A stretch of 64,000 nucleotides of DNA from Myxococcota bacterium (GCA_963169915.1 CAUJEM010000125.1:1-64000), one strand, 5' to 3'; positions 18,277-27,527 are shown, numbered from the stretch's first letter. The notes: a model not told the origin generated them from the letters alone. Program-made: numbers and translations.

Positions 18277-20151
18277 CTAGGGCTGCGTCCAGCTAGCCTG
18301 TAACTCCCGGGCGATCCGCGCGCGCTCCGCGGCCAACCCGGCGAGCGCCGGGGGGACCTCGCCCCAAGCCGTGAGCTTTCCTTCCAGCTCCAGCGGATGC
18401 CCGAAGCGGACCCAGTACTCCAGCATCGCGAGCCGCAGCGCGGCGGGCGTCTCTGGCGCGCGCAGGCTCGCGTCGGCGAGCCTGAGCGCCTCCAGTCGCC
18501 GGCCGGACCAGCTCAGCAGCTCGAAGTCTTGGGCGAGCCGCTCACTGGGAGCGCCGGACGCCTCCGTGGCCCGCTGTCGAGCTTCCTGCACCCGCTGCAC
18601 TCGTTCCAGCGCCGCCACCGCGTCGGGGTAGCCAGGGCTCCGCGCCAGCGCGCGCTGCAGCAGCCGCTCCGCGCTCTCGAGGTCCAGCCGGTGCAGCGCG
18701 GTCAGCCCCGCGTCGAGGCAAGGCTTCGCGAGCTGCGTGGAATGGCACAGCGGGTCCAGTACGGCCTGGGCCTCTTCGTAGCGGCCCAGGGCGTCCAGGC
18801 CGTTGCCGTAGTTGGAGAGGGGGGTTCGACGCTGACTTCGCGCCGCTGCGTGCTCGGTCGCGGCGCGATAGAGCTCGGTCGCCTCCGCGTAGAGCCCCGC
18901 TCGGAAGTAGACGTTGCCCAGCTCCGTGGCGGGGAGCGGGTTGGTGGGGGACACCTGGCGATAGGTCTTGGTCCAGAGGCGCACCTCGCTCGTGGTGTCG
19001 CTGACGCGCAGCCAGGTGGCGCCGACGAAGCTGAGCAGGAGCAGGCCGAGCGCGAGCTGCCAGCGGTGTGCCGTGCGCCGGGGTCGACGCAGGTGCCGGC
19101 CCATCGCCAACGCCAGCCCGGCGAGCGGCAGGTAGAGGAAGCGATCCGCCGCGACGACCTGGATGGGGATCCGCACGAGGTGCAGCACGAGCAGCCAGCT
19201 CGTGCCCGCCAGCGCCAGCCCCGCCACGAGCCCCCACCCCGCGCGGCGCCACCGCCGGCGGTGCCGCAACCCGAGCGCGACCAAGCCGGTCACGACGGCG
19301 AGCCCGGCGAGCACGTAGCCCCGCGGGACGTCCCACAGCTCCCCGAGCTGGAGGCGCGGCGTCCACGGCACGAGCAGCATGGAGGCGTAGTACCCGACCG
19401 CGCCGAAGCTCGCCGAGGCGCGCTCGAGGCCCGTCAAGACGAGCGGAGGCTCACTCGCCGGCGGTGCGCCGCCGAGCGCCACGCTGCGCAGCGCCCAGTA
19501 GAGGCCCAAGGCCAGGAGCGGCGGCGCGGCGCCGCGCGCCCGAGCGGCGAGCGGCACCCCATGGCGGGGCCAGAGCTCCAGCGTCGTCACGGCGACCACC
19601 CCTGCCAGCGCCGACTCCTTCGAGAGCAGCCCCAGCGCGAGCAGCACGGCGGCGAGCGCGCTCCGCCCGAGGCGCCCCGGGCGCTGCACGACGAGCGCCG
19701 CGAGCACGAAGAGACCCGCGAGCACGTCGGTGCGCCCCGAGATCCACGCCACCGCCTCGGTGAGCCGCGGGTGCAGCGCCCAGCCGAGCGCCGCGAGCAG
19801 GCTCCCTACGACCCCCGCCCGGTAGCGCCGCAGCAAGGCGAGCAGGCACAGGCTGGCGGCGACGTGCAGCGCCACGTTCGTGAGGTGATAGCCGGCGGGG
19901 TTGCTCCCGTGCAGCGCCTTGTCCACCGCGAAGCTCAGCAGCGTGAGCGGGCGGTAGTAGACGCGCACGTCCCCTGCCTCCTGCTGTGACCAGAACGCCT
20001 CGCCGAACAGCTCACCCAGCCGCCCGAGGTCCAGCCTGGTAGACTCCACGATGAGCGCGCGATCATCCCAGAAGAACGGCGCCTCCAGCACCTGCGCGTA
20101 GACGACCAGCACCGCCAGCGCGGTGATGAGCCAGGCGAGCTTGCGGAGCAT
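18277..20151 (-). CDS. TMTC-like polytopic membrane protein with C-terminal TPR repeats
   Basis: A 624-residue protein. The N-terminal two thirds hold about ten membrane helices. The first loop carries FFWDDRAL near residue 26, the acidic signature seen in PMT/TMTC-type O-mannosyltransferases and their bacterial relatives (DUF1736-like). Other typical pieces are YYRPLTLLSFAVD, GYHLTNVALHVA and GWALHPRLTEAVAWISGR. Residues about 400-560 form tetratricopeptide repeats (NVYFRAGLYAEATELYRAA, ALGRYEEAQAVLDPL). It is thus a candidate membrane glycosyltransferase using a lipid-linked sugar, with a protein-binding arm. It starts nine bases after the PHP esterase gene on the same strand, so the two are probably co-expressed. 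Donor and acceptor are unknown. Confidence 0.75.
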   Translation of the reverse strand: MLRKLAWLITALAVLVVYAQVLEAPFFWDDRALIVESTRLDLGRLGELFGEAFWSQQEAGDVRVYYRPLTLLSFAVDKALHGSNPAGYHLTNVALHVAASLCLLALLRRYRAGVVGSLLAALGWALHPRLTEAVAWISGRTDVLAGLFVLAALVVQRPGRLGRSALAAVLLALGLLSKESALAGVVAVTTLELWPRHGVPLAARARGAAPPLLALGLYWALRSVALGGAPPASEPPLVLTGLERASASFGAVGYYASMLLVPWTPRLQLGELWDVPRGYVLAGLAVVTGLVALGLRHRRRWRRAGWGLVAGLALAGTSWLLVLHLVRIPIQVVAADRFLYLPLAGLALAMGRHLRRPRRTAHRWQLALGLLLLSFVGATWLRVSDTTSEVRLWTKTYRQVSPTNPLPATELGNVYFRAGLYAEATELYRAATEHAAARSQRRTPLSNYGNGLDALGRYEEAQAVLDPLCHSTQLAKPCLDAGLTALHRLDLESAERLLQRALARSPGYPDAVAALERVQRVQEARQRATEASGAPSERLAQDFELLSWSGRRLEALRLADASLRAPETPAALRLAMLEYWVRFGHPLELEGKLTAWGEVPPALAGLAAERARIARELQASWTQP

Positions 20152-20160
20152 GCCGCGCGC

Positions 20161-21816
20161 CTAGCCCCGCTCACGCGGTCCGCGGCGGCGCCCCGCGAGC
20201 AGCCCCAGCGCGCCGAGCGCGCCGACGAGCCCGGCCCTGCTCCGCGCCGGCGTCGAGCGAGGCAGCGTGCAGGCGCAGCCGCTCGACTCCGACCATTTCG
20301 GATCGGGTCCGCCCGGGGGACGCCCACGCTCGATCCACAGGTGGCTGGTGAGCGTGCGCGGCTTGCCGTCCACGCGCAGCTCCGCGCGCACGCGGCGCTG
20401 CCCCGAGGCGGGAGGGCTGACGACGGCCGTGAGCTCGCAGGGATCCGACGTGACGGCCTGCTCCTCGCGCTCGACGCCGTCTTCGACGATGACCACGGTC
20501 ACGTCCGTCAGCGCACGGAGCCCGCTGACGGTGAGCACGAGGGTGACGGGCGCGTCCGCGCGCACCCGATCGCCCTCGATGCCCTGGAGCGCGCTCAGCT
20601 CCAGCATTGGATCTTCTGGTCCCTCCAGCTTCACCACCGTCCGCCCGGCGCGGAGCCCCTGCAGCAGCCCAGCGACGGACAGCTCCGGAGCGTAGACCAG
20701 GGTGGTGGGCGAGCCGATGGGGCTCTGGGTGCCGCTGAGCTCGACGCCGGCGCGGTGGTCGTCGCTGCCCCCCACCGGCACCACGTGGTGCCCCAGCGCC
20801 GCGAGCCCTTCCCAAAACGCGAGGGCGCTCGGCGTGAACAAGAAGCCTGATTTCGTCCACGCGCCCGTCCCGACCTCGACGGCTCCGACCCAGCTCGGCT
20901 CGAGCGGCTGCTTCCAGGCGCACCCGATGCAGGCCTCCCCCAGCTCCAGGGTGGGGTGGTTGATGGACAAGAGCGCGCCCGCTTCCCGGATGGCCTGGGC
21001 CGCGCTCTCTGCGGTGACACCCGGTTGGCCCACGCGCGCGTCCACCCAGCGCGTGAGGCCGATGGCGTTGGCGTGCCCCGCGTAGCTCGTCCACTCCATG
21101 CCAGGGACGAGCAGCACCTCGGGGTGGGCCGCCTGGGCGGCGCCGATGAAGTCGAGCTGCGTGAGCGTGTTGTGATCGGCCAGCATCACGAAATCCAGGC
21201 CACGCCCTCGCGCGAACTGCGCGATCTCCTCGAGCGACGGGCGCGCGTCGCCGCTCTCCCGTGAGTGGACGTGGAGGTCACCCGCGTACCAGCGCGGCTC
21301 GCGGCGCAGCGGCTCCACGGGCCCGTAGGGGCGGCGCTCCGGCTGCTCCGGCAGCGTGGCGGCGTCGCGCAGCACGATGTCCACCGAGTAGCCCGGAGCG
21401 GCGCTCACGAGCTTGGCCTTGCCCACCACGAGCTTCCAGGTGCCGGGCTGGATGGGCCCGGGCACGTAGCTGCGCGACGCGGCGCGCAGCCCCACCACGG
21501 CGGGCTCCGTGTTGCCTCCACCCCAGCCACGGAAGCCAGCCTGGTCTTCGAGTCCCCAGTCGAGGATGTCGCCCTCGCCCACGCTCCGGTGACGCACCTC
21601 GATCTCCACCGTGCCCGCCGGCACCTCGAAGGGCACCGTGAAGTGGCGCGGCCCGCCGGAGTCGACCCTGTCCTCGAGGTGCAGCACCCGCTCCGCGCCG
21701 AGCGCGGGCGGCGCCAGCACACCCCCTACCAGCAGCGCGCCGGCGCCGAGCGCCCAGCGCTCAGCCCGCGCCCTGGATCTCCAGCTCCTCGAGGAGCGCC
21801 TCGGCGAGTCGTTCAT
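20161..21816 (-). CDS. CehA/McbA-type PHP metallo-esterase with MYXO-CTERM-like tail
   Basis: A 551-residue exported protein. The ATG at 21816 overlaps the end of the aminotransferase gene but gives a good signal peptide (ALGAGALLVGGVLAPPALGA). After a beta-rich N-terminal module, the PHP domain starts at about residue 180: GDLHVHS (His182, His184), MLADHN, GMEWTS, INHP and GGSDDHRAG supply metal ligands. CehA/McbA-like members hydrolyse phosphate or carbamate esters. The C-terminus has Cys-Ala-Cys (SGCACTLPRS), a hydrophobic stretch (LVGALGALGLLAG) and an Arg cluster, matching the MYXO-CTERM sorting signal used for surface display. The gene lies between a class V aminotransferase and a TMTC-like protein. 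A related protein without this tail occurs at 34194-35786. Confidence 0.8.
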   Translation of the reverse strand: MNDSPRRSSRSWRSRARAERWALGAGALLVGGVLAPPALGAERVLHLEDRVDSGGPRHFTVPFEVPAGTVEIEVRHRSVGEGDILDWGLEDQAGFRGWGGGNTEPAVVGLRAASRSYVPGPIQPGTWKLVVGKAKLVSAAPGYSVDIVLRDAATLPEQPERRPYGPVEPLRREPRWYAGDLHVHSRESGDARPSLEEIAQFARGRGLDFVMLADHNTLTQLDFIGAAQAAHPEVLLVPGMEWTSYAGHANAIGLTRWVDARVGQPGVTAESAAQAIREAGALLSINHPTLELGEACIGCAWKQPLEPSWVGAVEVGTGAWTKSGFLFTPSALAFWEGLAALGHHVVPVGGSDDHRAGVELSGTQSPIGSPTTLVYAPELSVAGLLQGLRAGRTVVKLEGPEDPMLELSALQGIEGDRVRADAPVTLVLTVSGLRALTDVTVVIVEDGVEREEQAVTSDPCELTAVVSPPASGQRRVRAELRVDGKPRTLTSHLWIERGRPPGGPDPKWSESSGCACTLPRSTPARSRAGLVGALGALGLLAGRRRGPRERG

Positions 21817-23032
21817 ACTGCTGGAGCTCATTGTACACCTGCGCGCTGACGCGCAGCAGCCGGCCGCCCGCCGCGGGCCAGGAGAACACCGGCACCTCGA
21901 TGCGGTGCCGCTGCCAGAGGCGCTCCGCCAGCGGATCCTGCGCGCCGGCGGCGCCAGGCGCGCAGGCGCTGGGCCCTGGGAGCGGGAGCGAGGCGAGCGC
22001 GCCCACCGCCCCATCCGGGCACGGCAGGCGCAGCCCGAGGCGCTCCGCGATGAGCCGGCGCGCCGCCAGCGCGAGCGCGCGGTTGCGCGCGTAGAGGCCC
22101 GGCAGTCCCCCCGGGACGAGCCCCTCGAGGAACGTCAGCGCCGCTGGCACGCTGAGCACCGCGCTCGGGTCGAAGGTGCCCGTCCAGTCGAACTCCAGCC
22201 AGAGCCGGGGCCGATCCGCGCGCGGAGAGCTGGCGCCGTGCGAGAGCACCAGCGGCCGGAGCCCGGCCTGGTGCCGCCGAGGGACGTGCAGGAACGCCGC
22301 CGTCTTCGGCGCGCACAGCCACTTGTGCAGGTTGCCCGTGTAGTAGTCGGCGCCGAGCCGTTCGAGATCCAGCTCGAGCATCCCCGGCGCGTGGGCGCCG
22401 TCCACCAGCGTGAGCACGCCGCGCTCGCGCAGCGCCGCCACCATCGCGGCCAGCGGGAAGATCAGCCCCGTGGGGCTGGTCACGTGGTCGAGCAGCGCCA
22501 CCCGGGTGCGCGGCGTGACGGCGGCGAGCAGCGCCTGGGTGAGCTGCTCGGGCTCGCTGAACGGGAAGGGCAAGGCGGCCACCGTCACGCGCGCGCCGGC
22601 GCGCTCCGCGTAGAAGCGCGCGGCGTTGTTGCAGGCGTTGTACCCGTGGTCGGTGATGAGCAGCTCGTCCCCCGGCGAGAGCCGCAGCGACGCCAGCACC
22701 GTGCTCACGGCGGTGGTGGCGTTGGCGACGAACACCAACTCCTCCGGGGGCGCGCCCACCAGCGCCGCCACCCGCTCCCTCACCCGGTCGAGCTGCGGCT
22801 CGAGCTCATGCACGAGAAAGCGCGTGGGCTCCTGCTCCAGCCGATCGCGGTACGCTTGCTGCGCCGCCTGGACGACGCGCGGCGCGGCGCCGAAGGCCCC
22901 GTGGTTCAGGTAGCTGACGCTGGGGTCCAGCGTCCATGGCGCTTCGACCGGGGCCAGGTGGCGGCTCCTCTCTGCGCGGGCGCCGAGCGGCGGACCGCTC
23001 AGACCTCTCCCGCCTTGGCCTTGGCGATCCAC
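21761..23032 (-). CDS. Class V aminotransferase, isopenicillin-N epimerase-like
   Basis: A PLP enzyme of up to 423 residues. The conserved core is clear: YLNHGAFGAAPR near the N-terminus, VFVANATTAVSTVL, a DHVTSPTGLIFP block, LTLVDGAHAPG with the Asp that pairs with the PLP nitrogen, and the Schiff-base Lys in YYTGNLHKWLCAP. The isopenicillin-N epimerase and cysteine desulfurase-like branches share these features; the substrate cannot be read from sequence. The start is uncertain: the GTG used here overlaps the preceding gene by 34 bp and has AGGA directly against it; the conserved part begins about 34 codons later and no ATG lies between. The gene belongs to a minus-strand run that continues into the PHP esterase. 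Confidence 0.82.
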   Translation of the reverse strand: MDRQGQGGRGLSGPPLGARAERSRHLAPVEAPWTLDPSVSYLNHGAFGAAPRVVQAAQQAYRDRLEQEPTRFLVHELEPQLDRVRERVAALVGAPPEELVFVANATTAVSTVLASLRLSPGDELLITDHGYNACNNAARFYAERAGARVTVAALPFPFSEPEQLTQALLAAVTPRTRVALLDHVTSPTGLIFPLAAMVAALRERGVLTLVDGAHAPGMLELDLERLGADYYTGNLHKWLCAPKTAAFLHVPRRHQAGLRPLVLSHGASSPRADRPRLWLEFDWTGTFDPSAVLSVPAALTFLEGLVPGGLPGLYARNRALALAARRLIAERLGLRLPCPDGAVGALASLPLPGPSACAPGAAGAQDPLAERLWQRHRIEVPVFSWPAAGGRLLRVSAQVYNELQQYERLAEALLEELEIQGAG

Positions 23033-23310
23033 TCCTGGACGGTGTCGTTGATGATGCCGATGGCCTTGCCCTGGAAGGGCTTGAGCAAGAACGGCACGTC
23101 CAGCTCGACGTCCATGCTGCTGGCCTTCACCACGATGGTGCCCTTCAGCGCGATGCCCTTGGCCTTGAAGCCGATCTCACAGGTGTCGTCCCGCGTCCAG
23201 CGCGCGGTCGGGGAGTACTGCTCGAACTTGACGCGGTAGGTCTCGAAGGCCTTCTGGGCGACCAGCTTGGCCTTCTCCTGGCCAAGATCATGAGAGATGG
23301 TGTGCTTCAT
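22999..23310 (-). CDS. Polyhydroxyalkanoic acid system (PHA_gran_rgn-like) protein
   Basis: A 103-residue cytoplasmic protein. The ATG is preceded by GGAAAGA. The start MKHTISHDLGQEKAK, the centre DDTCEIGFKAKGIALKG and the end ELDVPFLLKPFQGKA then VQEWIAKAKAGE resemble the small family found near polyhydroxyalkanoate granule genes. Members are of this length and their biochemical role is poorly known. There is no PHA synthase or phasin in this window, so a link to PHA storage is by family only. Its 3' end may overlap the start of the downstream aminotransferase. Confidence 0.7.
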   Translation of the reverse strand: MKHTISHDLGQEKAKLVAQKAFETYRVKFEQYSPTARWTRDDTCEIGFKAKGIALKGTIVVKASSMDVELDVPFLLKPFQGKAIGIINDTVQEWIAKAKAGEV

Positions 23311-23427
23311 GCTCGTCTTTCCGTGGCTCGACGCCGAGGTCGAGGGGCGCCAGGCTAGCCTCAGCCCGTCAGGCTGACCAGCGGAGCTCGCACCCGGCGC
23401 CGGCGCTGCGCCGCGCACGTGCGCCGC

Positions 23428-24270
23428 TCAGACGGCCAGCTCGACCAAGACGCCAAAGTGATCGCTGACCCAGACGGGCCCCTCGCGGGTCGCGAGGGGG
23501 ACGGTCCCGACGAGCCGCGCCGCCAAGGGCTCTCCGCGGAGCCGCGCGTCCGGCCCGCGCACGAGCACGTAGTCGATGCGCCGCGACGGCTCATGCGCGA
23601 GCGCCGCGTAGGCGTTGCTGCGGTCGAAGGTGTAGCCCGGCGAGCCGTCCCCCGCGGCCAGCCAGGCGTCGCAAAAATAGACGCTCTTGCCCCCGAGCGT
23701 GGCGAGTCCTCGCAGATAGCGCAGCTCGTCGCTGTCCGGCTCCGCGTTGAAATCTCCGAGCAGCACGGGCGGGAGCGCCGCCCCTCCGACCGGAGCGCGC
23801 TCGAACACCAGCTCGACGAGGCGCTGCACCTGCTCGAGGCGCAGGCAGCCGTGGTGCAGCCTCCAGTGCAGGTGCGTCACGAACACGGGGAGCTCGCCGG
23901 TCGGTGTGGCGAGGCGCGCGAACAGCACGCTGCGCCGCTGCCCGTCGACCTCGTGCGGCAAGGGCAGCACCTCCTGCTCCACGACGGGCCAGCGCGTGAG
24001 CAGGCCGTTGCCGAGCCAGAGCCCACCCCCCAGATCGGTCGCGCCGCCGAAGCTCGCCGTGTAAGGCAGCTCGTCCACCAGCTCCGCGAGCTGGTCTCCC
24101 CCCGGCGTCGGGGCGCCTCGCTCGTCCTGGAAGCGCAGCACCTCCTGCAAGCCGACGACGTCTGGCGCCTCCTCCCGCAGCAGCGCCCGCAGCGCCGTGC
24201 GCCGTTGCTCCCACGGCCCAGACTTGTTCCAGAGGTTGAGCGTCAACAGCCGCAGCGTGGCCCTCGTCAT
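23428..24270 (-). CDS. Endonuclease/exonuclease/phosphatase (EEP) family hydrolase
   Basis: A 280-residue enzyme with the EEP fold. Motifs in order: LLTLNLWNKSG, catalytic Glu in DVVGLQEVLRF, FVTHLHWRLHHG, Asp-Asn pair in LLGDFNAEPDSDEL, RRIDYVLVRG and the terminal VSDHFGVLVEL with the general-base His. The family includes DNases, sphingomyelinases and inositol phosphatases; the substrate cannot be deduced. There is no signal peptide, so it is probably cytoplasmic. It lies between asd and the PHA-system gene on the same strand with gaps of 65 and 117 bp. Confidence 0.88.
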   Translation of the reverse strand: MTRATLRLLTLNLWNKSGPWEQRRTALRALLREEAPDVVGLQEVLRFQDERGAPTPGGDQLAELVDELPYTASFGGATDLGGGLWLGNGLLTRWPVVEQEVLPLPHEVDGQRRSVLFARLATPTGELPVFVTHLHWRLHHGCLRLEQVQRLVELVFERAPVGGAALPPVLLGDFNAEPDSDELRYLRGLATLGGKSVYFCDAWLAAGDGSPGYTFDRSNAYAALAHEPSRRIDYVLVRGPDARLRGEPLAARLVGTVPLATREGPVWVSDHFGVLVELAV

Positions 24271-24335
24271 CGATCGATCGTTTCCCCATCACGGCGCGAG
24301 GTAAAGCGCGCGAGGCGCGCGCGCTGACCTCGGGC

Positions 24336-25454
24336 TCACTGGCGCTCGAGCAGCTGGACGAGCACCCTCCGCAGCGGCTCCGCGGCGCCCCAGAGGAGCT
24401 GATCTCCCACGGTGAACACGCCCAAATAGCCGGGCCCGAGCTTGAGCTTGTGGAGCCGCCCTACGCCGATCTCCAGGCTGCCCGAGAGCGTGGCGGGCGT
24501 CAGCCGCTCCCGCGTGAGCCTAGGCTCATTGGGGACCAGGCGGATCCAGGGGTGGCTCTGGGCGATGGCGGCCTCGATGTCCGGCAAGGGGACGTCCTGG
24601 CGCAGCTTCACCGTCAGCCCCTGGCTGTGGCAGCGCAGCGCTCCCACGCGCACGCACAGGCCGTCCACCGGGACCTCGGGGCTCAGCCCCAAGATCTTGT
24701 TGGACTCTGCGTGGCCCTTCCACTCCTCCCGCGTCTGCCCCTCGTCCACGGCCTTGTCGATCCAGGGGATGAGGCTCCCGGCCAAGGGCGCGCCGAGGTG
24801 CTGGGTAGGAAAGCGCGGCGCCCCGAGCTCCGCGTGGACCTTGCGCTCGAGCAGGAGCGCGCTCGTGGCTGGGTCGTCCAGCTCCGCGGCCGCGGCGGCG
24901 CCGAGCGCGCGCATCTGCGCGACCAGCTCCTTGACCTGCGCGGCGCCGGCGCCGCTCGCGGCCTGGTAGGTCATGCTGCTGACCCACTCCACCCAGCCCC
25001 GCCGATAGAGGCCCACGAGCGCCATCAACATCAAGCTGACCGTACAATTGCCGCCGATGAGATCTCGCACGCCGCGCGCCAGGGCGGCGTCGATGACGGG
25101 CTGGTTGACGGGGTCGAGCACGATGACCGCGCCGGGCTCCATGCGCAGCGTCGAGGCCGCGTCGATCCAGTAGCCGCGCCAGCCCGCCGCGCGCAGCCGC
25201 GGGTGGACGCTCTTCGTGTAGTCCCCACCCTGGCACGACACGACGATGTCTTGTGAGCCGAGCACCTTCAGGTCGTCCGCCGCGACCAGCGGTGGCGCCT
25301 CGAGCCCCACCTGGGGCGGCGCCCCACCGGGCTGGGAGGTGGTGAAGAAGGTCGGGGCAAACCCCTTGAAGTCCCCCTCCTCCTGCATCCGCTGCAGGAG
25401 CACGGAGCCCACCATCCCTCGCCACCCTACGAAACCCACGCGCTGCTCGGCCAT
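24336..25454 (-). CDS. asd: Aspartate-semialdehyde dehydrogenase
   Basis: A 372-residue enzyme of the long E. coli type. It reduces aspartyl phosphate to aspartate semialdehyde with NADPH, feeding lysine, diaminopimelate, threonine and methionine synthesis. Evidence: the N-terminal VGFVGWRGMVGSVLLQRM dinucleotide loop, the catalytic Cys in GGNCTVSLML, the FFTTSQPGG block and the substrate-binding region VRVGALRCHSQGLTVKL with its catalytic His. Length and motif spacing match E. coli Asd. It stands with no other pathway genes beside it. The 155 bp upstream separate it from the HmuY operon end, where its promoter should lie. Confidence 0.93.
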   Translation of the reverse strand: MAEQRVGFVGWRGMVGSVLLQRMQEEGDFKGFAPTFFTTSQPGGAPPQVGLEAPPLVAADDLKVLGSQDIVVSCQGGDYTKSVHPRLRAAGWRGYWIDAASTLRMEPGAVIVLDPVNQPVIDAALARGVRDLIGGNCTVSLMLMALVGLYRRGWVEWVSSMTYQAASGAGAAQVKELVAQMRALGAAAAAELDDPATSALLLERKVHAELGAPRFPTQHLGAPLAGSLIPWIDKAVDEGQTREEWKGHAESNKILGLSPEVPVDGLCVRVGALRCHSQGLTVKLRQDVPLPDIEAAIAQSHPWIRLVPNEPRLTRERLTPATLSGSLEIGVGRLHKLKLGPGYLGVFTVGDQLLWGAAEPLRRVLVQLLERQ

Positions 25455-25558
25455 CGTCCGCGTCCTTGGTCAGAAAACGCGCCGGACGCAATGCCGACCG
25501 GCGCCCCCCGCGCCCGCCTGAGCCGCCGCCCGCGCGCGCGCGACCCCGCGCGGCCCGA

Positions 25559-25573
25559 GCGCCCGGTGGGCGC
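25559..25573 (-). terminator. Possible short hairpin after the heme-uptake operon
   Basis: GCGCCC and GGGCGC arms enclose a three-base GGT loop 37 bp past the stop of the last HmuY-like gene. There is no T run, and such hairpins arise easily in this GC-rich DNA, so the role as a terminator is only a suggestion. Confidence 0.25.
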
Positions 25574-25609
25574 CCGGCCCTGCGGCGAGCGCCCGCACCG
25601 GCGCGCCCG

Positions 25610-26371
25610 TCAGTCCCTCAGCTTGGCGATCCTCAAGAGGAAATGCGCACCCGTCCCGCCGACGCTGCCGTCCTCCATCCCGTAGAAGCTCCGGATGGCG
25701 AGCTTGTACACCGCGCTGCCCGTGGCCGGCCGCACCAAGAACACGATGGGCTTCGGGGTGACCCTCATGGTCTCACCGTCGTAGTCGTACCAATTGCTGA
25801 AGCTGGTGACGTACTTGCCGGCGGCGTCCTTCGTCACCTGGCACGCTCCGTCGATGAACTCGTCCGTGGCGAAGCTCGCGCCGGCGATGCGGTCCGCCGT
25901 GACGTCGTCGAACGCGACGTCGCTCAAGACCGCCACCGCGCCAGCGCCCGGGCCGCTGTCTCCCCCGTTGACACGGATGACGTCACGCTTGAACGCCAGA
26001 TCCCAGCCCGTGGAAGAGTCCGCACCCAAGTCCGAGACGTCCACCCGCGTGAGATCCGAGAGCCTGACGTAGAGCGCCGGGTTGTTGATGGCCTCCGTGA
26101 AGCCGCCGGCGGTCGCGTCCACGTACACGTAGGGTTGACCCTCGAACTCCCCCGTGAGGATCTGACCCGAGGACACCCCATCGATGGGGCCGAGCGCCTC
26201 CGTCCGCTCCGCCGAGCAGTCGGCGGCGCCGCCGCCCCCCGCCGCGCCAGCGCTCCCCGCCACGCCAGCGGCGCCAGCGCTCCCCGCCGCGCCCTCGCCG
26301 CCGTCATCGTCACTGCAGGCAGCGACCCCCAGCGACAACACTCCGACCAAGCTCAACACGGACCACTTCAT
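25610..26371 (-). CDS. HmuY-like heme-binding lipoprotein (second copy, operon gene 3)
   Basis: A 253-residue lipoprotein. GAGGAGGTGAGCC precedes the ATG. The signal ends with lipobox GVAAC at Cys19, then a Ser/Asp/Gly-Ala-rich tether leads to the folded part. The pattern of a beta-rich domain with GWDLAFKRDVIRVNGGDSG, FDFxD-like FDDVTAD and a late SVYKLAIRSFYG strand is that of the HmuY family, which bind heme at the cell surface and pass it to a TonB receptor. It is the third gene after the receptor and a longer HmuY-like gene, with a 37-bp gap to the latter. Heme ligands are not identifiable by eye. Confidence 0.75.
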   Translation of the reverse strand: MKWSVLSLVGVLSLGVAACSDDDGGEGAAGSAGAAGVAGSAGAAGGGGAADCSAERTEALGPIDGVSSGQILTGEFEGQPYVYVDATAGGFTEAINNPALYVRLSDLTRVDVSDLGADSSTGWDLAFKRDVIRVNGGDSGPGAGAVAVLSDVAFDDVTADRIAGASFATDEFIDGACQVTKDAAGKYVTSFSNWYDYDGETMRVTPKPIVFLVRPATGSAVYKLAIRSFYGMEDGSVGGTGAHFLLRIAKLRD

Positions 26372-26408
26372 GGCTCACCTCCTCGATGGATACCGACGAC
26401 CACGCTCG

Positions 26409-27527
26409 TCACGGCCAGCTCCGAACGCGCAGCGTGACCTGACCGGCGCTCTCGGGCGTCGACCGCTGGATGTCCGAGAACATCAGCAAGAACCGGCGCG
26501 CGCCGGCGGCGTCGGCGATGAGCCAGGTGCCGGGCGCCGGACGGCGCGGCTCGCTGGCAAGCTCGAACCACACGTCCGAGAACATGTTGACGATGCGGTC
26601 ACCGCGCATCCGGCCGCGCACCGCGTCCACGGCCGCCTGGTCGATGGCCTCGAAGCGCGCCAGCTCCCCCGCCGGCGTCAGCTTGCGGACGGCGTCCAGG
26701 GTCTCGCTGGCGCGGCGGGCCTCGTCGAGATCCGCCGCCACCACGCTCCCGGGACCACCCAGCTCGCCGTTGACGCCGACCTGATCCCGCCGAAAGCAGA
26801 GGTCCCAGTCGGTGCGCGCCGCGACGTCTGCAGGTGCCAGCATCTTGACCTCGCCGGTGGCGAGCACCAAGCACCCGCTCGGCGCGTCCGCGGCGCCGGT
26901 AGGTCCGCCCGCCGTGCCGTCCACGCTGAGCTCTTGCGTCGCGCCGCCCAGCGCGGCCCAGCGCACGCGGTAGAGCCCCGGGATGGGCGCGCCGTCGCGC
27001 TCGCCGTAGTACGACAAGATCTGCACCTTGTAGTCGTGGTCCTGGGACCGCACCGCCACGATGTGCATCCGGCTCCAGAGCACGTGGCCGCCGGCTTGAT
27101 CGTAGAAATTCCAGCCGTGAAAGGCGCCGCCCGTGGTGTCGAGCGGGAGGAAGGGGACGTCTTGCACCGTCCGCGGGTGCGCGAACTCGCTGGCGTCGAG
27201 CGGGCCGAAGCCAGCGCCCTGCCCGGGCCCAGAGAGCCCGCCGTTGGTGAACACGTCCCAGCCGCCGAGCGCCAGCTCCCAGTCCAGGGAGTCTGCCGCT
27301 CCGTCGTCCATCACGCTGGGTCCGTCGAGATCCACGAGGCGGCGCCCCGTGGCGGGGACGTCCACCACCAGCTCATCCCCCGGCAGGGTAGCGCCTCCGC
27401 CGCTGCCGCTCACCCCCGCGGCGCCACCACCGCCACCAGCGCCGCCCGTGCCCGAGTCGCCCTCGACCTCGTTGCTGCACGCCAGCGCCAGCGAGCCCAT
27501 GAACATCACAGTCAGCCACGCCTTCAT
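26409..27527 (-). CDS. HmuY-like lipoprotein, long form (operon gene 2)
   Basis: A 372-residue lipoprotein with signal MKAWLTVMFMGSLALAC and a Gly/Ala-rich tether. It seems to hold two related beta-rich halves: LDWELALGGWDVFTNGGLSG with YKVQILSYYGE in the first, and TDWDLCFRRDQVGVNGELGG with an RRFLLMFSDIQ strand in the second. Each half has the WDLxF...NGGxSGPG pattern of HmuY-like proteins, so this looks like a tandem duplication within one chain. Its ATG overlaps the receptor stop as ATGA, giving translational coupling. It probably works as an extracellular heme collector beside the receptor; binding itself is not shown. Confidence 0.72.
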   Translation of the reverse strand: MKAWLTVMFMGSLALACSNEVEGDSGTGGAGGGGGAAGVSGSGGGATLPGDELVVDVPATGRRLVDLDGPSVMDDGAADSLDWELALGGWDVFTNGGLSGPGQGAGFGPLDASEFAHPRTVQDVPFLPLDTTGGAFHGWNFYDQAGGHVLWSRMHIVAVRSQDHDYKVQILSYYGERDGAPIPGLYRVRWAALGGATQELSVDGTAGGPTGAADAPSGCLVLATGEVKMLAPADVAARTDWDLCFRRDQVGVNGELGGPGSVVAADLDEARRASETLDAVRKLTPAGELARFEAIDQAAVDAVRGRMRGDRIVNMFSDVWFELASEPRRPAPGTWLIADAAGARRFLLMFSDIQRSTPESAGQVTLRVRSWP

